From Clostridium akagii DSM 12554 (lineage in GTDB: Bacteria; Bacillota; Clostridia; Clostridiales; Clostridiaceae): DNA of 64,000 nt. A program made the translations under genes and the position numbers. Positions 61,109 to 64,000 of the stretch are shown one piece after another. How positions within the stretch are numbered: position 1 is the first letter of the stretch; every line of letters starts with the position of its first letter. The stretch spans positions 1 to 64,000 of the forward strand of contig NZ_JMLK01000006.1 of the NCBI RefSeq assembly GCF_000686725.1, written 5' to 3'. Under the pieces are notes generated by a model. It saw only the letters and a list, made by a program, of their open reading frames with translations, was not told where the DNA came from and did no database searches.

Positions 61109-61507
61109 ATGAAAATAAGAGAAATGTTAGAGAAAAAGATGTTGGAAAGACAAAAAAAACATAGAGCTAAAATGGTAAAGAAAATTACTGTTGGAGCATT
61201 TGCAGGAATTGTAACTGGAGTAGTTGGAGGGGTTCTTCTGGCACCCAAGGCAGGGAAAGAAACAAGAGATGATATTGCTAAAACGGCAAAAGAACTTGGG
61301 GAAAATGCAATAAGCAAGACAACAGATATTAAAGAAAATTTAGATAATAAAGTTGTTGAAACTAAAAATAATGTGGTTTCAGCAAAAGAAAAAATAGCTA
61401 AATATTTATCAGATAAAAAAGCGGAAAAGAATAATAGTGAAGCTAAATCTGTTATTGATGAAAAAAATGAAGTTGAAGTTATAGGTAAAACTAAAACTGA
61501 AGAATAG
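61109..61507 (+). CDS. YtxH-domain protein
   Basis: 132 residues. A glycine-rich membrane segment GAFAGIVTGVVGGVLLAPKAGKE (about 30-52) is the YtxH signature; the rest is a charged coiled-coil tail (ENAISKTTDIKENLDNKV). Gas-vesicle/YtxH proteins protect the envelope under stress. Transcribed with the DUF948-like gene 9 bp later. Confidence 0.85.
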   Translation: MKIREMLEKKMLERQKKHRAKMVKKITVGAFAGIVTGVVGGVLLAPKAGKETRDDIAKTAKELGENAISKTTDIKENLDNKVVETKNNVVSAKEKIAKYLSDKKAEKNNSEAKSVIDEKNEVEVIGKTKTEE

Positions 61508-61516
61508 TGGGGAAAG

Positions 61517-61858
61517 ATGATGTATATAAGTTTATTTAGTTTATGTTTTGCTATTCTTTTTATTTTAGGTTCAGTAGCATTGGTAATTCTTATTATGGTG
61601 TTAATAAAACTATTTAAGTTTATATCAAGGGTGGACGGACTAATAGAAAGAAATGAAAAGAATATTGAGGAAACGTTAGTTTCACTTCCTAAGGCAACAG
61701 ATAACTTCTTAGATTTAAGTGATGATTTAAAAGCAGTTGGAGAAGTTTTTACTGAAACAACTGCAACTGTTATAGAAACAAAGGAACATATTCAGGATTA
61801 TACGGATATTTTTATGGACGTACTTAAAATAGTCAAAACAGTATTCGCAAAAAAATAG
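61517..61858 (+). CDS. DUF948-like membrane protein
   Basis: 113 residues. One N-terminal membrane helix (about 5-30, SLCFAILFILGSVALVILIM) and a helical tail with DGLIERNEKNIEETLVSLP, as in YtxG/DUF948 proteins. Pairs with YtxH in the Bacillus ytxGHJ stress operon; similar pairing here. Confidence 0.8.
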   Translation: MMYISLFSLCFAILFILGSVALVILIMVLIKLFKFISRVDGLIERNEKNIEETLVSLPKATDNFLDLSDDLKAVGEVFTETTATVIETKEHIQDYTDIFMDVLKIVKTVFAKK

Positions 61859-62179
61859 CAAGTATATGATTAACCCAAAAATAATTAGGTTTAAGAATTT
61901 AAGGGGTCAGACCCTTGTTTCTTAAGCCTTTTTTGAACAAATATAATGCTAGGATTTAAATATAATTAAGTGAAAATCCGTTATGAAATGATAAAAATAT
62001 TTCTGGATTTTTATTTACTTAGAAAATGTAAAACTTGATATAGTGTCATAAAATAGCCACTTTTTAACTTTTTGTAGAATATTATATAAAATTAGATTAT
62101 AATATAATTAATCAAAAAAATAGAAAACATCTTAAAATATTACAACATGATATTTTAATGTAGGATGCAAGGAGCACAT
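61859..62179. other. Intergenic region before the agr-linked genes
   Basis: Contains the terminator at 61887-61934. The remainder is AT-rich with no gene; TATAAT-like words (62098-62106) precede the DUF5317 start. Confidence 0.5.
61887..61934 (+). terminator. Two-tier terminator
   Basis: Outer AGGTTTAAGAA/TTCTTAAGCCT and inner AAGGGGTC/GACCCTT stems stack, followed by T6. Ends the YtxH-DUF948 operon. Confidence 0.8.
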
Positions 62180-62752
62180 ATGATTGAAACTTTACTTTTA
62201 GCACTTGTTCTTTCAATAATAAGAGGTTATAAAATAAAACCTATTTTTAGGTCATGGGAAATATATCCTGTGTTAGTATGTGCAATAATATATGTAATTT
62301 TAGACATAATGTTATTTAATGGAAACTACAACTTTATAAAATATGCAAATATCTTTCATTATCTTTATCTTTTGACATTTTTGATTTTGATTATCAAGTA
62401 TGAACTCAATATTAGCGCTATTATAGGTTCAATATTTATTTTTATTGGAAGCACTTTAAATAATATGGTAATAGCAGCTAACAACGGTAAAATGCCGGTT
62501 TTCCCAACACTGTCCTATTGGACAGGCTATGCAAAACCGGATTCCTTTATGAAAGTTAATGATATACATGTTTTAGGAAATTCAGCAACTAAATTTAAGC
62601 TTTTAACTGATATATTTGATGTTGGTTACAGTATTATGAGTATTGGAGATATATGCATAAGAGTTTTTGTTCTTATTATTATATTTAATACTATAAAAGC
62701 TATTAACAAGACAAGTGTAGTCGGAGAAAAAAAATTTAGTGGCAATTTATGA
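62180..62752 (+). CDS. DUF5317 membrane protein
   Basis: 190 residues from ATG 62180; AAGGAG lies 6 bases upstream and overlaps an earlier in-frame ATG. Several hydrophobic helices and the family-like NGKMPVFPTLSYW and KLLTDIFDVGYSIMSIGD segments. Unknown function. Located 105 bp before the agr-type genes. Confidence 0.75.
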   Translation: MIETLLLALVLSIIRGYKIKPIFRSWEIYPVLVCAIIYVILDIMLFNGNYNFIKYANIFHYLYLLTFLILIIKYELNISAIIGSIFIFIGSTLNNMVIAANNGKMPVFPTLSYWTGYAKPDSFMKVNDIHVLGNSATKFKLLTDIFDVGYSIMSIGDICIRVFVLIIIFNTIKAINKTSVVGEKKFSGNL

Positions 62753-62857
62753 TATTATTTTTATTTAAACGGAATTATATTAATATTTATATAATATTAA
62801 AGACACAGTTACTAATAAGTTCAAAAATACGCAAAATTCATTATAGGAGAAGAAATA

Positions 62858-63343
62858 ATGTTAAAATTGACGCTGTTAGAGTTTTTTTTTAGAGGTATAC
62901 CGGAAGAATTTTTAATTATTTTTGCAGTGTATGCATTTTCAAAAACTGCGGTTAATATAAAAAAGTATATAATATCAAGTATATTTTTAGTTATTACAAT
63001 TTATTTTATAAGATTTCTTCCCATTCAATATGGTGTTAATATGATACTAGGGTTAATTGCCATTATTGTATTAATTGTAAATATAAATAAGATTGACATA
63101 GTTAAAGCCATAAAAGCAAGCATCATTGCAATAACACTTGAATGTATATGCGAGGCTATTAATATATTTATAATACAGTATGTCTTTAAAGTAGATGTTA
63201 ATTATGTATTTAAGGAACCTACACTAAAAATAGTATTGGGGATTCCGTCATTGCTAATTTTTGCGTTTTTTGTTACAACATACTACATAATCATGAGTAG
63301 AAGAAAAGAATTGAGGGATACTTTTAATGGAGAGATTAGTTAA
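62858..63343 (+). CDS. Membrane protein of the agr locus
   Basis: 161 residues behind ATAGGAGAAG. Five or so hydrophobic segments, a short acidic start (FFFRGIPEEFLIIFAVYAF) and a basic end (SRRKELRDTF). Its last 17 bp overlap agrB, so the genes are co-translated. Such a leading membrane protein is seen before some clostridial agrBD pairs; it may aid peptide handling. No known domain. Confidence 0.65.
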   Translation: MLKLTLLEFFFRGIPEEFLIIFAVYAFSKTAVNIKKYIISSIFLVITIYFIRFLPIQYGVNMILGLIAIIVLIVNINKIDIVKAIKASIIAITLECICEAINIFIIQYVFKVDVNYVFKEPTLKIVLGIPSLLIFAFFVTTYYIIMSRRKELRDTFNGEIS

Positions 63344-63983
63344 TAATATTGCTAATAGTATTTCGAAAGAATTGAAATTAAATAATGATAATAGAGAAGT
63401 AATAGCTTATGGAATGTTTTCACTGTTTCAGGCAATTCTTTCTATAGGCCTTGTATTTTTATTTGCATTGTTGTTTAACGTTGTTATTGAGGCACTAATA
63501 ATATCATTTACTGCAGCAATACTTAGAAAATATTCTGGAGGGGTGCATGCAAGCTCAATTCCTATTTGCAATCTTATAGGTATAATTGTATGCGTTGTAC
63601 CAGCGGTTTTTATATCGTTTTTAATAGGGGCATTTGGGACTTTAAATTTAGTGATAATTTTGGGATTTACAGCTTTCATACTATCATACTATTTGATTTA
63701 TAAATTATCACCAGTAGGTAATATGAAAAAAACTATAAAAAGTAAAGAAAAAAGAAAGCGTATGAAAAAAGGTTCATTAATAGTTTTGAGTATATATTTA
63801 GCTGTTGTGGTCTTGCTTATTACGCTATTTGCAATTAATGGAGAAAAAAGGTCGCTTGTATATGCGACTTGTGTTTATTTTGGAGCGTTATGGCAAGTAT
63901 TTACAATTACGTATCAAGGGAAATTAACAATACTTAAAATAGATACCTTATTAAATAACATATTATTTAGTATAAGGAGGTGA
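63327..63983 (+). CDS. agrB: Accessory gene regulator B (AgrB) peptide-processing protease
   Basis: 218 residues. After a charged N terminus the first helices are followed by the catalytic motif LRKYSGGVHASSIPIC, with His74 and Cys81 as in AgrB cysteine proteases. Several more membrane helices follow and a basic loop KTIKSKEKRKRMKK. AgrB cuts AgrD and makes the thiolactone/lactone autoinducer. GAGGG precedes the ATG; the AgrD gene starts 7 bp after the stop. Confidence 0.9.
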   Translation: MERLVNNIANSISKELKLNNDNREVIAYGMFSLFQAILSIGLVFLFALLFNVVIEALIISFTAAILRKYSGGVHASSIPICNLIGIIVCVVPAVFISFLIGAFGTLNLVIILGFTAFILSYYLIYKLSPVGNMKKTIKSKEKRKRMKKGSLIVLSIYLAVVVLLITLFAINGEKRSLVYATCVYFGALWQVFTITYQGKLTILKIDTLLNNILFSIRR

Positions 63984-63990
63984 GAATAAT

Positions 63991-64000
63991 ATGAAAAAAT
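63991..64000 (+). CDS. agrD: AgrD autoinducer precursor (start only)
   Basis: The ATG at 63991 follows GGAGGTGAG and encodes Met-Lys-Lys at the window edge. Position directly after agrB is that of agrD, a precursor of about 40-50 residues. Identity is inferred from position alone. Confidence 0.6.

Overview
The window looks like chromosome of a low-GC, spore-forming Clostridium (sensu stricto). By eye the DNA is roughly 70% A+T, ribosome binding sites are strong (GGAGG/AGGAG), TTG and GTG starts are frequent, and the gene content is clostridial: Spo0E-like phosphatase, Agr cyclic-peptide system, RRNPP-type peptide receptor, ferredoxin-nitroreductases, iron-sulfur flavoproteins, HD-GYP signalling. 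No rRNA operon, tRNA or CRISPR array is visible.

Layout. 1-8 kb: small redox enzymes with HxlR and WYL regulators (F420-reductase-like protein, FMN-binding protein, iron-sulfur flavoprotein, SDR plus ferredoxin-nitroreductase), interrupted by a dead cytosine-5 DNA methyltransferase. 8-11.4 kb: decayed mobile and phage material (IS630 scrap, phage RinA/ArpU-type regulator pseudogene, deleted second copy of the methyltransferase), a two-domain Spo0E-like protein and an inverted-repeat-bounded unit carrying an MmcQ/YjbR gene. 11.6-13.2 kb: an HTH-TPR receptor followed by a secreted peptide precursor with three tandem 17-residue repeats, the best candidate for an interesting system. 13.4-24.4 kb: small accessory genes, a K+ channel, a multiply disabled secreted-protein pseudogene, methionine aminopeptidase, a macrolide-type glycosyltransferase, a second inverted-repeat-bounded unit and a soluble chemotaxis-type receptor. 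24.5-27.5 kb: a PAS-GGDEF-HD-GYP protein and a ferritin-like protein, both on the minus strand.

27.7-39.6 kb is an all-plus-strand island of small accessory genes (hydrolase, tyrosine phosphatase, cytidine deaminase, Nudix, HIT, several GNATs, DJ-1, methyltransferases). It is full of truncated, fused and internally deleted copies of the same families, with recombination junctions that can be read directly. 40-54 kb is a transport and regulation region: an FtsX-type ABC exporter, OYE flavoenzyme, dUTPase, a histidine kinase/response regulator pair divergent from a DrrAB-like exporter, a GH1 phospho-glucosidase and a TetR-controlled ABC-2 exporter with a conspicuous palindromic leader. 54-62 kb has a second HxlR/iron-sulfur flavoprotein divergon, a PASTA Ser/Thr kinase, a secreted lipase and a YtxH/DUF948 envelope pair. 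The right edge (62-64 kb) enters a clostridial agr locus: membrane protein, agrB and the first codons of agrD.

Two peptide-signalling systems (RRNPP-type and Agr-type), several antibiotic-style exporters with their own regulators, and repeated small-gene recombination make this an accessory, plastic part of the chromosome. All functional calls come from reading motifs; no database search was run.
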